Part shown: one piece after another, positions 22,930-34,057 of the stretch
Position numbering within the stretch: the stretch's first letter is position 1
How the letters are laid out: every line of letters begins with the position of its first letter
Origin: Erinaceus europaeus
Taxonomy: Eukaryota > Chordata > Mammalia > Eulipotyphla > Erinaceidae
Reading direction: 5' to 3'
Length of the DNA stretch: 64,000 nucleotides
NCBI RefSeq assembly: GCF_950295315.1
Contig: NC_080179.1
Location: 74,450,261-74,514,260 of the forward strand
The notes under the pieces: generated by a model
Database searches by the model: none
What the model saw: only the letters and a program-made list of their open reading frames with translations
Told to the model about the DNA's origin: nothing
Made by a program: the position numbers and the translations under genes

Positions 22930-23335
22930 TGACCCAGGCAAATCGCAGAAATGCCGGGGGATAGCGCCTGCCTTCCGCCAGCCTGCCGACTCTGGCAGAC
23001 TCTGGGTAGGCAGTCCCGTCTGTTACGAGAAGCCAGCGATAACCTCCGAGCATGCTGGAACAACATGGTGGCACGGTGTGTGACAAAAAGCATTTGCCAG
23101 GTGCAATTAAGCAAAACAGAGACGGCAGAAAGGCAGCTAACCTAATTAACAAAGCACCGTTTGTCTAACAATGCTGCTGAAATTAATTGTTGTTCTGCAG
23201 ATGCTGGGCTAATTGAAAGTAGGTGTTATCAATTTATTAAAGCAAGCCCTTCAGGACCTGCATTTAGAGACGCTCTCTTGCAGTCCGTTCTGGTAATTGT
23301 CATCTTTAAATTACTAGCACTCGACTTCCTTTTTC
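22930..23335. promoter_or_regulatory. Candidate conserved non-coding element
   Basis: A non-repetitive block with several homeodomain-type cores: gcaattaagc (23104), cctaattaac (23141), gaaattaattg (23180) and gctaattgaa (23209). The flanks are repeat-free over several hundred bases. The call is inference from motif density; no alignment was possible. Confidence 0.4.
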
Positions 23336-23705
23336 ATTTTTTTTTTTTTAAAGACAGCAGCTACTGTTTCAGGCTTGTGTTACTTCTGCCTCCTTCCCCA
23401 GCTTGACACCTTCTCTGTTAAGTCTGTTTGGGACGGGAGAAGATTCTGGAAGGTAGCACTGTCACTTTGAGTCGACGAGTTGGCTGAAGCTCGTCTTTAC
23501 GCCAGAACAAGGTAGTGCAGACAGAGCCTGTCTCCTCACCAGGCTGCTCCCAGCACTTACTGAGCTTTACAACCCCCTCCTCACAACACCCCACGACACA
23601 ACTAGTTCCCTGTGGAATCAGTCCACATTAAGTGGGAGGAATTACATGTATTATTATATTGCATGATTTACATATGTAATAAATATTACTCACATATAAT
23701 TTCTT

Positions 23706-23937
23706 TGCCAGCAGGGCTACCGCTGGGGTTCAGTACCTGCACGACTCTACTGTTCCTGGGAGACACTTTTCCTTTGATAGAGGGTGAGAGAAAGAAGTAA
23801 AGAGAGACAGAGAGAAGTGACACCTAGAGTGCTCCCCTGCTCATGACACTTTCCCCTGCAGGTGAGGACCAGGCACTGGAACACTGGTCTGCACCTGGCA
23901 ACATGCTTACTCTCCCGAGAGCCACCACCCAGCCCCG
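23706..23937 (-). repeat. SINE family B, minus, long form
   Basis: ggctaccgctggggttcagt (reversed 3' extension), purine-rich body, cccctgcaggtgaggacc and terminal ccaccacccagcccc. Confidence 0.8.
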
Positions 23938-24275
23938 ACGTGCTTTATATAGTATAGAATTTAATGCGTCTCTGCAAATTAAATATATAGTATCCATATT
24001 TAAAATTGTATAGACATGCATTTATACATGTAGAATATATAATATGTAATGTAAAATTATGTGTTATTTATATGTGTAAACACATCATTTATATATAATA
24101 CAATGTTACATATTAAATATAGATAGTGATACATATGCATGTATAAATACATACAATCTGTAAATACATGCAACATACACATCTTTATAGTAATATATAA
24201 ATATGTACTTATCAGTTTAAATGTAATATTAAATACATTATGATTTATACATAAGATAAGCAGCATAAAGCTTCT
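23938..24275. repeat. AT-rich low-complexity region
   Basis: Dense TATA/ATAC/TAAAT words, for example tataatatgtaatgtaaaat, with almost no G or C for 300 bases. Confidence 0.7.
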
Positions 24276-24399
24276 ATTCATATAAAACCTTGGATTCCAA
24301 ATGACTGCATGGACAGAAGCCGGGATGCAGCATGCTTCCTGCCAGGGCACTGGTCCCCAGGCACTTGAACACGGCTGACTACACAGCCTCCCATGACCC

Positions 24400-25525
24400 A
24401 GCAGCCAGGGTTTACCTCAGAAGTAGGTGCAACTCGGAATGCTCCTACGGCCGACCACAGAATGCGAGTTTGCACATACAGGGACGCAGAGGTCACATGG
24501 GCTCTAAGCTGAATATGGGCCCCAGATCAAATCAGTGGGGTTTACAGTCAACAATATGTATACACATTTCCCATATTTGGGAGCTACTCTCTTCCCTGAT
24601 CCAGCTTTCTGGCCCCTTTTCTAGCCATGACATCATCTCCCCAGACAATAACTTGGATCCACCTGCATATCTGATGTCAGGCTCAGGCAAAAACTAATAA
24701 AAGTCATGGGTCCTTTGGAACATACCTAAAATAGACCTACTAGCTATTACCAAAACGAAGACTCCAACTCTTCATCTGCACTATTCCAGCCTTTAGGTCC
24801 ACGATTAGTCAACAATTTGTTTGGCTTTGTATGTTAACTCTTTCTCAGCCACCAGGCTTCAGATTGTTGGCTACCATGATGCCAACCTGACTTCACTGGA
24901 CAGACAACCCCACCAGTGTGTCCTGGAGCCCTGCTTCCCCAGAGCCCTGCCCCACTAGGGAAAGAGAGAGACAGGCTGGGAGTATGGGTCCACCTGTCAA
25001 TGTCTATGTTCAGTGGGGAAACAATGACAGAAGCCAGACCTTCCACTTTCTTTTTTTTTTTTAAATATTTATTTATTTATTCCCTTCTGTTGCCCTTGTT
25101 GTTTTATTGTTGTAGTTATTGTTATTGATGTCATCATTGTTGGATAGGACAGAGAGAAATGGAGAGAGGAGGGGAAGACAGAGAGGTGGGGAAAAAGAGA
25201 GACACCTACAGACCTGCTTCACTGCCTGTGAAGTGACTCCTCTGCAGGTGGGGAGCCGGGGACTCGCACTGGGATCCTTATGCCGGTCCTTGCGCTTTGT
25301 GGCACATGCGCTTAACCCTCTGTGCTACCGCCTCACTCCTGACTTTCCACCTTCTGCATCCCATAATGACCCTGGGTCCATACTCCCAGAGGGATAAAGA
25401 ATAGGAAAGCTATCAGGGAATGGAATGTGATATGGAGCTCTGGTGGTGGGAATTGTACCTCTCTTATCCTATGGTCCTGTCAGTGTTGACATTTTATAAC
25501 TAAATAAATTTTAAAAAATAAGTAG
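24400..25525 (+). repeat. L1-type 3' end, plus strand, SINE-interrupted
   Basis: Sense-strand copy of the 10188-11195 repeat, from tgcaactcggaatgctcc to an aaataaattttaaaaa tail. A family A SINE in the opposite orientation is inserted at 25050-25345. Confidence 0.75.
25050..25345 (-). repeat. SINE family A, minus, nested in L1
   Basis: Reversed tail, linker and head (cgcttaaccctctgtgctac). Flanked by imperfect duplicates of L1 sequence: gaccttccactttct on the left and gactttccaccttct on the right. Confidence 0.92.
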
Positions 25526-25547
25526 GGCATGGATATAGACATGATGG

Positions 25548-26365
25548 GCTAGACCTCTAGTAGATCCCTCTCTCCGTTGTCACTGGTCATCTCCATCAGG
25601 AACAACACAATGGACCCCTTTGTGGACCCCTATAGGACCTGGCCCTCAGTGTGGATCAACAATGATAGGCACAGCCCCATTCTCAGAAAGGAGGGTGGAC
25701 CAAATTCCTCTGGGTCTGGCAATGGGTGCAGCCTAGAACGTTCCTAGTTATGACCACAGAATTCGAGCTCAGGCCTACAGGGATGCAGAGGTTACACAGA
25801 TTCCTGTGCTGAATGTAGGCCCCAGATCAAATCGATGGGGTTTACAGTTAACGGTATCTAAATACTTTTCCCAGACTTGGGAGCTACTGTCTCCCCTGAT
25901 CCAGCTTTCTAGTCCTATTTCCAACCCTGACACCATCTCCCCAGACAATACCTTTGGCCCACCTACATGTTAGCTGTGGAACTCAGGCCAAAATGAGTAA
26001 AGTCATGGGCCCCTTGGAATATGCTTAAAACAGAGCTAACTTCTTCCAAAACGGAGACCCCAAATCTTATATGCTATACCTTTACCTTTAAGTTCCTGAT
26101 TATGAATCAATTCATTCTGCTTTACATCTTAATGCTTTTTCATCCATCAAATTGCAGATGCAATTACAGAAGCCAGACCTTCCACCTTCTGCACCCCATA
26201 ATGACCTTGTGTCGATACTCCCAGAGAGATAAAGAATAGCAAAGCCTCCAGTGGAGGGGATGGGATATGGATCTCTGGTGGTGGGAACTGTGTGGAATGT
26301 AACCCCTCTTATCCTTTGGTTTTGTTGATATTTTCCATTTTTTATTTTATAAATAAATTTTAAAA
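25548..26365 (+). repeat. L1-type 3' end, plus strand
   Basis: Second sense copy directly downstream of the first, from gacctctagtagatccctct through gaccacagaattcgagctca to ttataaataaattttaaaaa. It starts further upstream in the consensus than the 24400 copy, so it is a separate insertion or a duplication. Confidence 0.75.
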
Positions 26366-27300
26366 AAAGGAGTAGGGCATGGCGCAGCAAGAGACACAGG
26401 ACCTTTAGCATTTGAATCCACATAGACATTTAAGAGTGGATTTTGTCTGCACTGAAGTCTGGACTGTCCGCTCTGCACAGGGTAGCTCCCGAAGTGCTGG
26501 GCTCACCCCATCCATCCCCCAGGAGCACAAGCCAGCTCCAGAAAGGCCCACCTGCAGTCCCCAGATCCGCCCCCAGGTGGTGCCAGGCAGAGCTTCGAGA
26601 TGGGGCTGGGGGAGGCAGAGTCCAGCACTGTAGACCCCCTCAGACTGGCAGAGCCAGCATCAGCGATGGCCTCATGCTATGGCCAGTCAGCTGTGCTCGT
26701 CTGCGGGGGTGAGAGGGGGGCCTGGCCAGGCAGAAAGAAGGACAGCCGCCATGGTCTGAGCACTGGTTGGAGCCCAGGTCAATAGCGGGTGTCACCTGAA
26801 CTCCCAGAAAGGCGGCTGGTTCTGCTCCCTGGAGAAGCCCAGGCAGGTGCCTCAGAGGTGGGGAGACTGCGGGTGGCCCAGGAGCTTACCCCAACCGGGC
26901 CACTGCACCAGTGAGGGTGTAGACGGTCCAAGGTGCTGCTGAGATCCGTTCAGGTATCTCGCTGGCCTCCCTGTGGCATCAGCCTGGGACAGGAGCTGAT
27001 GGCTGTGTGCAGGGCTGGGTGCCCACCCTAGGGTGCTGAGCCCAGGCAGCAAGCATTTCATTCGGAAGAGCACCTTGCTCACAAGGCTTCGTTGCCTATT
27101 GGAGCTTCTAGGGGACAGAGCTCAGTGGGCTCCCTGGGGGAGCCCAGGTCAGGGCTGCAGGAGGCTCTGAGAGCAGGCCCAGTACCCCCGAGGTTGCTGG
27201 CCCATTCATGAATATGAATCTGGAAGAATCATGAAAGACTCCATGGATCAGGTATGCAAATGTTATCTCAAAGAGGTGAGATAGAGAGTGTGCAAGAACG
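26366..27300. other. GC-rich unique sequence
   Basis: No recognised repeat or exon. Overlapping open frames of 60-90 codons on both strands reflect base composition. An unrecognised exon cannot be excluded. Confidence 0.45.
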
Positions 27301-27302
27301 GA

Positions 27303-27524
27303 TTTTTAAAAAATTATCTTTATTTACTTATTTATTTATTGGATAGAGACAGCCAGAAACTGAGAGGAAAGGAGGTGATAGGGAGAGAGACAGAGAGACA
27401 CCTGCAACAGTGCTTCACCACTTGTGAAGCTTTCCCCCTGCAGGTGGGGACCGGGGACTCGAACCCAGGTCCTTGTGCACTGTATCATGTGCGCTCAGCC
27501 AAGTGCGCCACCACCTGCCCCCCC
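27303..27524 (-). repeat. SINE family B, minus
   Basis: Reversed tail ttatttatttattggataga, gtgaagctttccccctgcag, gactcgaacccaggtcc (B box) and terminal aagtgcgccaccacctgccc. Confidence 0.9.
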
Positions 27525-27637
27525 CAAGAATGAATTTTATTAATAAAATGCAATAACTCCTGCAGAGTTACACTAGGGCTGTGAAGAGAGGGACCTCTCT
27601 GAGGTCACTTCCCTATTATAGTCCCTGCCAACTTTTT

Positions 27638-28026
27638 TTAAAATTTATTTTTATATTTATTTATTTATTTCCCTCCTCCCCCCTCCCCCCCAGGGTTATT
27701 GCTGGGGCTTGGTGCCTGCACCACGAATCCACTGCTCCTGGAGGCTATTTTTTTTCCCCTCTTATTGCCCTTGTTTTTTTTTATCATTGTTGTGGTTATT
27801 ATTGTTATTATTGATGTTGTTGCTGTTGGATAGGACAGAGAGAAATGGAGAGAGGAGGGGAAGACAGAGAGGGGGAGAGAAAGACAGACACCTGCAGACC
27901 TGCTTCACCACCTGTGAAGCGACTCCCCTGCAGGTGGGGAGCCGGGGGCTTGAACCCGGATGCTTCACGTGGGTCCTTGCGCTTTGCTCCACCTGTGCTT
28001 AACCTGCTGAGCTACCGCCCAACTCC
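27638..28026 (-). repeat. SINE family A, long form, minus
   Basis: Reversed 3' extension (gggttattgctggggcttgg, gaatccactgctcctggagg), linker, cgactcccctgcaggtgggg and head gctgagctaccgcccaactc. Flanked by gccaactttt and gtcaactttt, and adjoining a second SINE at the same target. Confidence 0.92.
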
Positions 28027-28033
28027 CCCGTCA

Positions 28034-28243
28034 ACTTTTTAAAAATTTTATTATCTTTATTTATTTATTGGATAGAGACAGACAGAAATTGAGAGGGGAA
28101 GGGAGACAGAGAAGGAGAGAGACAAAGAGACACCTGCAGCCCTGCTTCACCACTCGCAAAGCTTTTCCCCTGCAGGTAGAGACCGGGGGCTCGAACCTGG
28201 GTCTTTGCACATTGTTAACAGGTGAGCCATCACCCAGTCCCCC
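28034..28243 (-). repeat. SINE family B, minus
   Basis: Tail, tggatagagacagacagaaa, cttttcccctgcaggtagag, gctcgaacctgggtc and terminal ccatcacccagtcccc. The right flank gtcaacttt repeats the left flank. Confidence 0.9.
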
Positions 28244-28670
28244 AGTCAACTTTGTATTGGTCTGTTGAGATTATCTGCTTTTTCTGCTGAACTTCTGTTT
28301 CCCAGGTGTGCCTCCCTCTCTAAAGCCCCTCCCATAGTGAGTGGTGCTCTCTTAAAACTCCTCCCCACTCAAAGGGGGAAACAGATGGGAAGAAAATGGC
28401 CCTAGTCTCATCCCAGTGGGACGGGGGTCAGAGCCCCAGCCCTGTTTCCTAACAGCACTAAGGAGGCGTGCTCATTCCCATGTGGCCCTCCAGGTGTTTC
28501 TGCAGAGCCAGCAGAAGCCTGGGGAAGCCTGGGGACATAGGATGTGTCCTGTGTCCGTACCCAGGACACAGGTGTGGAGGGTGCCCGGGAGTCAGAGGGC
28601 CTGAAGGAGGAGCCAAGGGCAGAGAGCGGTCTGCAGAGGAGTACGGTGCGGAAATGGAAATCAGCTTAGT
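28244..28670. other. Unique intergenic sequence
   Basis: Nothing recognised; moderately GC-rich. Confidence 0.45.
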
Positions 28671-28672
28671 GG

Positions 28673-28826
28673 GCCGGTAAGATAGCTCATCTGGGTAGAG
28701 TGCTGATTTTGCCAGGTACTGACTCAGGCTCGAACCTGGCCCCACTGTACTGAAGGGAGCTTTGGTGCTGGGATGGCCTCCTCTCTCTCTCTCTCTCTCT
28801 CTCTCATTCTTTGTCTCTTTCTGAAA
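28673..28826 (+). repeat. SINE family E
   Basis: Head gccggtaagatagctcatct, ggctcgaacctggcccc (B box), gaagggagctttggtgctgg, then a (CT)n run. Confidence 0.75.
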
Positions 28827-28828
28827 AG

Positions 28829-28936
28829 TAAAAGGAAGGAAGGAAGGGAGGAAGGAAGGGAGGAAGGAAGGGAGGGAGGAAGGAAGGAAGGAAGGAAGGA
28901 AGGAAGGAAGGAAGGAAGGAAGGAAGGAAGGAAGGA
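28829..28936 (+). repeat. (GGAA)n microsatellite
   Basis: About 26 ggaa units with ggga variants in the left half, starting right at the SINE tail. GGAA repeats can bind ETS-type factors in other mammals; no use is shown here. Confidence 0.95.
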
Positions 28937-28945
28937 TGAAGAGTG

Positions 28946-29073
28946 TGGGAGCTGACGCACATGAGCAGGCATGAGGCCCTGGGTTTGGTTCTCTGTATCA
29001 CCTGTGCCAGAGTGATGTTCTGCTTCTTTCTCTCTGTATCTATCATGAATGAATGGATGAATAAATAAACATT
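28946..29073 (+). repeat. SINE family C fragment
   Basis: gaggccctgggtttggttct, ctgtgccagagtgatgttct and tail atgaataaataaac. Confidence 0.7.
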
Positions 29074-29377
29074 TTAAAGATTTATTTTATTATTATTATT
29101 TATATTTATTTTATTTATTTATTCCCTTTTGTTGCCCTTGTTGTTTTATTGTTGTAGTTATTATTGTTGTTGTCGTTGTTGGATAGGACAGAGAGAAATG
29201 GAGAGAGAAGGGGAAGACAGAGGGGGAGAGAAAGACAGACACCTGCAGACCTGCTTCACCGCCTGTGAAGCGACTCCCCTGCAGGTGGGGATCTGGGCTT
29301 CGAACCGGGATCCTTATGCCGGTACTTGTGCTTTGCACCACCTGCGCTTAGCTCGCTGCACTACAGCCCAACTCCCA
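29074..29377 (-). repeat. SINE family A, minus, inserted in a SINE tail
   Basis: Complete reversed copy (ttattcccttttgttgccc to ctgcactacagcccaactcc). Left flank ataaataaacattttaaag is repeated on the right with two single-base insertions, a clear TSD. Confidence 0.93.
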
Positions 29378-29394
29378 TAAATAAACATTTTTAA

Positions 29395-30204
29395 AAGATG
29401 TTATTTATTTATTTATTTTATTTATAAAAAGGAAACATTGACTAAACCATAGGATAAGTGGGTACAACTCCACATAATTCCTGCCACTAGATCTCCGTAT
29501 CCCATCCCCTCCCCTGATAGCTTTCCCATTCTCTATCCCTCTGGGAGCATGGACCCAGGGTCATTGAGGGGTGCAGAAGGTGGAAGGTCTGGCTTCTGTA
29601 ATTGCTTCCCCGCTGAACATGGGTGTTGACAGGTGGATCCATACTCCCAGTCTGCTTCTCTCTTTCCCTAGTGGGGTGGGTCTCTGGGGAAGCAGAGCTC
29701 CAGGACATATCGGTGAAGTCATCTGTCCAGGGAAGTCTGGTTGGCATCATGGTAGCATCTGGAGCCTGTTGGCTGAAAATAAGAGTTAACATAAAAAGCC
29801 AAACAAATTGTTGACCAGTCATGGACCTAAAGGCTGGAATAGTGCAGATGAAGAATAGGGGGGGTCCTCCATTTTGTAGATGGCTAGTAGGCATATTTTA
29901 GTTATATTCCAAAGGGCCTGTGGCTATACTAGTTTTTTTTTTTTTCCTTCTTTTTCCCCCTGAGCCTGAAATCTGATATGCAGGTGGATCCAAGTTCTTG
30001 TCTGGGGAGATGATGTCATGGCTGGAAAAAGGACCAGAAAGCTGGATCAGGGAGGACAGTAGCTCCCCAATATGGGAAAGGTGTATAAATATTGTTGACT
30101 GTAAACCCCATCGATTTGATGTGATCTGGGCCCATAATCAGCTTAGGAGCCTGTGTAACGTCTGCATCCCTCTAGCTCTGAGCTCACATTCTGTGGTCAT
30201 GTTA
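29395..30204 (-). repeat. L1-type 3' end, minus strand
   Basis: Reversed tail (tttattttatttataaaaag), ctagatctccgtatcccatc, then the shared body to gagctcacattctgtggtca. Truncated where the next SINE begins. Confidence 0.75.
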
Positions 30205-30497
30205 TTTTTTATTTAAAAAAATATTTATTCATTTATTTATTCCCTTTTGTTGCCCTTGTTTTATTGTCGTAGTTATTATTGTTATTGATATCGTCGTTGT
30301 TGGATAGGACAGAGAAATGGAGGGAGAAGGGGAAGACAGAAGGGGAAAGAAAGATTGACACCTGCAGACCTGCTTCACCGCCTGTGAAGCGACTCCCCTG
30401 CAGGTGGGGAGCCGGGGGCTCGAACCTCGATCCTTGAGCCGGTCCTTGTGCTTTGTACCACATGTGCTTAACCCGCTGCGCTACCACCCGACTCCCT
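30205..30497 (-). repeat. SINE family A, minus
   Basis: Complete reversed copy ending cgctgcgctaccacccgact. Flanks catgttatt on both sides form a 9-bp TSD. Confidence 0.93.
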
Positions 30498-30690
30498 GAC
30501 ATGTTATTGTGAGATGTGATCACTGTGAGGTGAGGAGAGGTGACACACGGGTCTGCGCTCAGCATAGGACAGGGAGAGTCTTGAAGCCCATGCTGAAGCG
30601 GCCACGTCCTTGCCTGTGGGGGAGCATGTGGTGAGTGGCAGCAGGATCATACCTGGAGTTATGCTCAAACATATCATTTAAAAAGTCAAA
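30498..30690. other. Unique intergenic sequence
   Basis: Short unassigned stretch between SINEs; nothing recognised. Confidence 0.4.
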
Positions 30691-30694
30691 TACA

Positions 30695-30940
30695 GGCTAG
30701 CAGGCGGCTTACTGGGTAGAGTGCACATTTCACAGTGCTTGAGAACTCAGGCCACCCCCTATAGGAGTCAGTTTTTACCAGTGGTAAAGCACCACTGCAG
30801 ATATCTCTCCTCTTTCCCTTTCTCTTTCTCTCTCTCTCTCTTTCTGTCTCTCACCTCTTATCAAAAGGTTTTAAAGCATGGTCACTGGGAGCAGTGGATT
30901 CATGTAGTCATTAAGCCCCAGTTAAAAAAAAAAATCAAGT
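30695..30940 (+). repeat. SINE family B-like, long form
   Basis: Head ggctagcaggcggcttactg, degraded B box, pyrimidine-rich body, then the 3' extension gggagcagtggattcatgta and taagccccagtt before A10. Confidence 0.7.
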
Positions 30941-31010
30941 GGCAAACACAGTGTCTCTATCTCTATCTCTATATTTATCTACCTCACTCTCTGTTTCTCT
31001 CTATTTAAAC

Positions 31011-31015
31011 ATACA

Positions 31016-31060
<45 letters not shown>
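31011..31060 (+). repeat. Composite (CA)n(GA)n microsatellite
   Basis: About ten CA units followed directly by about thirteen GA units. The same CA-to-GA composite recurs at 45010 and 50231. Confidence 0.95.
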
Positions 31061-31061
<1 letters not shown>

Positions 31062-31194
31062 TGTCTCTTCTGCATCTTTCGGGCTCCTTTGGAACTCAAG
31101 AGGCAGGTAAGAAGTTATCTAATGCAGATACTGGGTGATGTTTAAATCCACCATGGCAGGTGCATATTTTTGTAACTCGATTCCTTGGGCTGCA

Positions 31195-31425
31195 GAACCC
31201 CACAGTGTAGCAGAGGAGAGGCAGGTGGCTTTATTGGCTGGCACCCAGGCTGGGGACCACGGCTGTAATTAGATGTAAATCACAGTTCATTTTGAGGACA
31301 ATCAATTGCTCTGCTTTCATAAACTTTTAATTCCATTATTGGAAGTCCAGATCTCCCTAATAAGTTTTCTATTAGCTCAGGACTTGATTTGCAGCGAGAG
31401 GTCTGCAAAGCCCACAGGAGTGGTG
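31195..31425. promoter_or_regulatory. Candidate conserved non-coding element
   Basis: Repeat-free block containing ggctgtaattagatgtaaat, gacaatcaattgctctg, cataaacttttaattccatt and ccctaataag. Homeodomain and POU-like words are clustered within 150 bases. Inference only. Confidence 0.35.
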
Positions 31426-31627
31426 CTGTGTCCTTTTTGATTTAAGTGGATGTGGGTAACAGAAAGATCACCTCTCACACTGGCCCACACTGGCCTTGAA
31501 GCCAGGGGACCCAGGGCATCCCGACCCTTGTTACTCCTGACTTTCCCTACTCAGGCTGGGATAGATAGACGAGACCCTCTCAGGCTTCTGAGCCTCTACT
31601 TTCTCATCTAAAGAACAAACGTATTAC

Positions 31628-31880
31628 TTATTCATTTATTTTCCACCACCAGGATTATGACTGGAGCTTGATGCCCAGACCACGAACCCACCACTCCAGA
31701 AGGCAATTCCACTCCCTTTTTTTTTTTTAAAAAAGTCAAAGAGAAATTAGTGATGGGGGGTGATAGAGAGGGAGAGACATTCATGGCATCTCTCCAGCAC
31801 TTTTGAAGCTTCTGCCTTGCAGGTGGGGATGGGAGTTTGAACCTGGGTCCTACCAGATATGTCACTGCCCAGTCCCAAGA
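31628..31880 (-). repeat. SINE family B, long form, minus, old
   Basis: ccaccaggattatgactgga (reversed extension), caccactccagaaggcaatt, then agcttctgccttgcaggtgg and gtttgaacctgggtcc. Many substitutions. Confidence 0.7.
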
Positions 31881-32900
31881 TAAATGCACTTAAATAAGAT
31901 TGTGGACCCCTGGTATCACATAAGAGCAATAAAGACAAAAGCAAATCAGAACTCCTGTCACAGGGGGGGCATGCTTTGCACTTTGTACGTCTCACTTTCT
32001 CGTTAAAAACTAAATTACAAACAAGTAAATAAATAAATAAAATCATGGAACGGCAGGCAAAATGGCTAGCTCCACAGCTCATAAACACAGGCTCCTTAGC
32101 CCACGCTTTCTTGATTGTGTCCTTTGTCCTTGACTGTGAAGTGGATCCTTCTGTGCCAATCAGGATTCGTTGCACCCTCTGTCTCCTGAACCACAGCTAC
32201 AGATGAAAATTAGTCTGACAGGCAGCGAGTGTGCTGACCGCAACTCCACATCCTGAGTATCAGGTCACCCTAAAGCTTGCTGTCCACTCCTCCACTTACC
32301 TCAGAGACCATATCCCTGTGTTTGCTCCCTAAATCATTGTGATTTATAAACATTTACTTTAATAGAGTCTGCCTCCCCATTAGTCTCCGGAGACGAGACT
32401 GCTCAAACTTTCCTTCAGGCCCTTTGCTTCAGCCACTTCAAAATCAAATATTTCTGGCCCTTCCTGAAGCAGTCAGGAACCCTAAGGTTCACACTGCTCT
32501 GGACTCCTGTTTGCAGAGTGGTATACCAGATGCCCCTTAGCGGCAGACACCTGGCTGACCACAACCTGGCTGTCTGCACGTTGAGGATTGAGAATGGAAA
32601 TGCCCTTTCCTCACAAGGCTTTACCAGCTGGGCATAAGCCGTTTTTGAAGATACATCAGCCTTCTAAACATCCAGCTCTCAAGACCCAACCTTCTCTATC
32701 CTACAGACTTGGGAGTTCCTTCTTGAAAGTGTCCCACATTTCCCCCAGTGCTCTCGGGAATTGCTGAAAAGGATGTAATTTAACGAGTGATCACTTTGTG
32801 GACTCTGCATCCCAGACCAGACAAGAGAAAAGACCCTGGGGTCTCCTTTTTCTCTAGTGTTTCCTTTAAGTCATAAGAGATTGAGGGTGTCTTCAGTATT
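31881..32900. other. Unique intergenic sequence
   Basis: About 1 kb without recognised repeats or genes. A short (AAAT)n lies near 32025. Confidence 0.5.
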
Positions 32901-32929
32901 TCTCATCTTTCTCCCCCAGGCTACACCCT

Positions 32930-33135
32930 CAGGCACTGAATACTTTAAGCTACCTAGTCAGTATTTATCGCTTCTCTTTCCTGAATCCCTTAAAGTAGGG
33001 GTTAGGCTGGTGAAGCAAATAGCATACATATGTAAATTGGGCATGCATTTTAATGCAATAGTCATGTGACCTGTTCCCAGGAAGAATGCTTTTATCCTAA
33101 TTAAAGGCTGATTTGTTTTAAAAGACACTGTCAGT
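32930..33135. promoter_or_regulatory. Candidate conserved non-coding element
   Basis: Contains catatgtaaattgggcatgc, attttaatgcaatag and tcctaattaaaggctg in repeat-free sequence. Inference from motif content only. Confidence 0.3.
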
Positions 33136-33164
33136 CAGAACCTCTGGACTGGATTCAGTTTGTT

Positions 33165-33258
33165 GTTGTTGTTGTTTTTTTCCCTCTTCTTCCTCCTTTT
33201 TCTTCTTGTACATGGCAAAGCACGGTAGTATTCAAGTGAGCTGTTTTACCAACCAGCA
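33165..33258 (-). repeat. SINE family E fragment, minus
   Basis: acatggcaaagcacggtagt and tcaagtgagctgttttacc are the reversed head of family E, after a T-rich pyrimidine tract. Confidence 0.5.
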
Positions 33259-33800
33259 CTCAGTTTGTCAATTCTTGCTTACAGGATTTGTTCATCCCTT
33301 TAATAAAATGGCACTTGGATCCCCTAGATGGGATCTTTATTTTCCCTGGATGGCTGGCTCTCCTTGTGGGAAACCCTTATCTTCCCTTTAGAGACACAAC
33401 AGTCACATCAATATAACATTTAAGCTCCACATCTATCATGGGGGTGAGGGTAGTTCACCACTTCATTTCAGGGTATATCCTGTTTCCTCTTCCCAATCTT
33501 AATTTCTATTGAATATACCCTCCCTTTGCTCTGCTTTGAAAACAGGAGTCTTCTGGACATATCCTGGCCATCTCGATCCCTAGATGCTCTCTGTCACTGC
33601 CTCTGAGTCAATGTTCTGCTAATACTCTCATTTCAACTTGACCAAGAAGGACTAATGGCAATTTAACTGACTGACTTGGATTTACAGGGAACACCACATT
33701 TCAGCAAGGAGAATAGATTTATTGAGCAAAGAGTCTGGATTTAGAGACGTCACAAAGGAAACACAACCGTGGGCTTGATCTCAGGAAATGAGAAAAAATG
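33259..33800. other. Unique intergenic sequence
   Basis: No recognised feature. Confidence 0.5.
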
Positions 33801-33801
33801 T

Positions 33802-33923
33802 GAGGAGAGACAGCATAATGGTTACACAAAAGACAGATTGCAAGGTCTGAGGCTCAATACCCAGCACCACCATAAGCCATAATTAAAGAGGGCTGTAGTG
33901 GGAAAGAGAAGGAAATGGGGGCG

Positions 33924-33961
<38 letters not shown>

Positions 33962-33962
33962 A
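33802..33962 (+). repeat. SINE family D with (GA)n tail
   Basis: gagagacagcataatggtta, ggctcaatacccagcaccac and a tail containing about sixteen GA units (33928-33960). Confidence 0.65.
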
Positions 33963-34007
33963 TTCTAATCAGCAACCTAGTGGGAACTGCATTCAGCCAA
34001 AGAAGAA

Positions 34008-34057
34008 AAGGTGGTCCAGTGAAACAGCTCTCGGAATAGTGCGCCTACTTTGTCATG
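34008..34057 (+). repeat. SINE family E, left part, split by an LTR
   Basis: ggtccagtgaaacagctctc and aatagtgcgcctactttgtc match the family E head. The sequence continues at 34472 (gagctcagcccaggctcaaa), which restores the usual order. Confidence 0.65.

Noticed and set aside
26412..26785. Several overlapping plus-strand frames in GC-rich DNA
   Set aside because: All three frames are open, which reflects low stop-codon frequency; none shows a domain.
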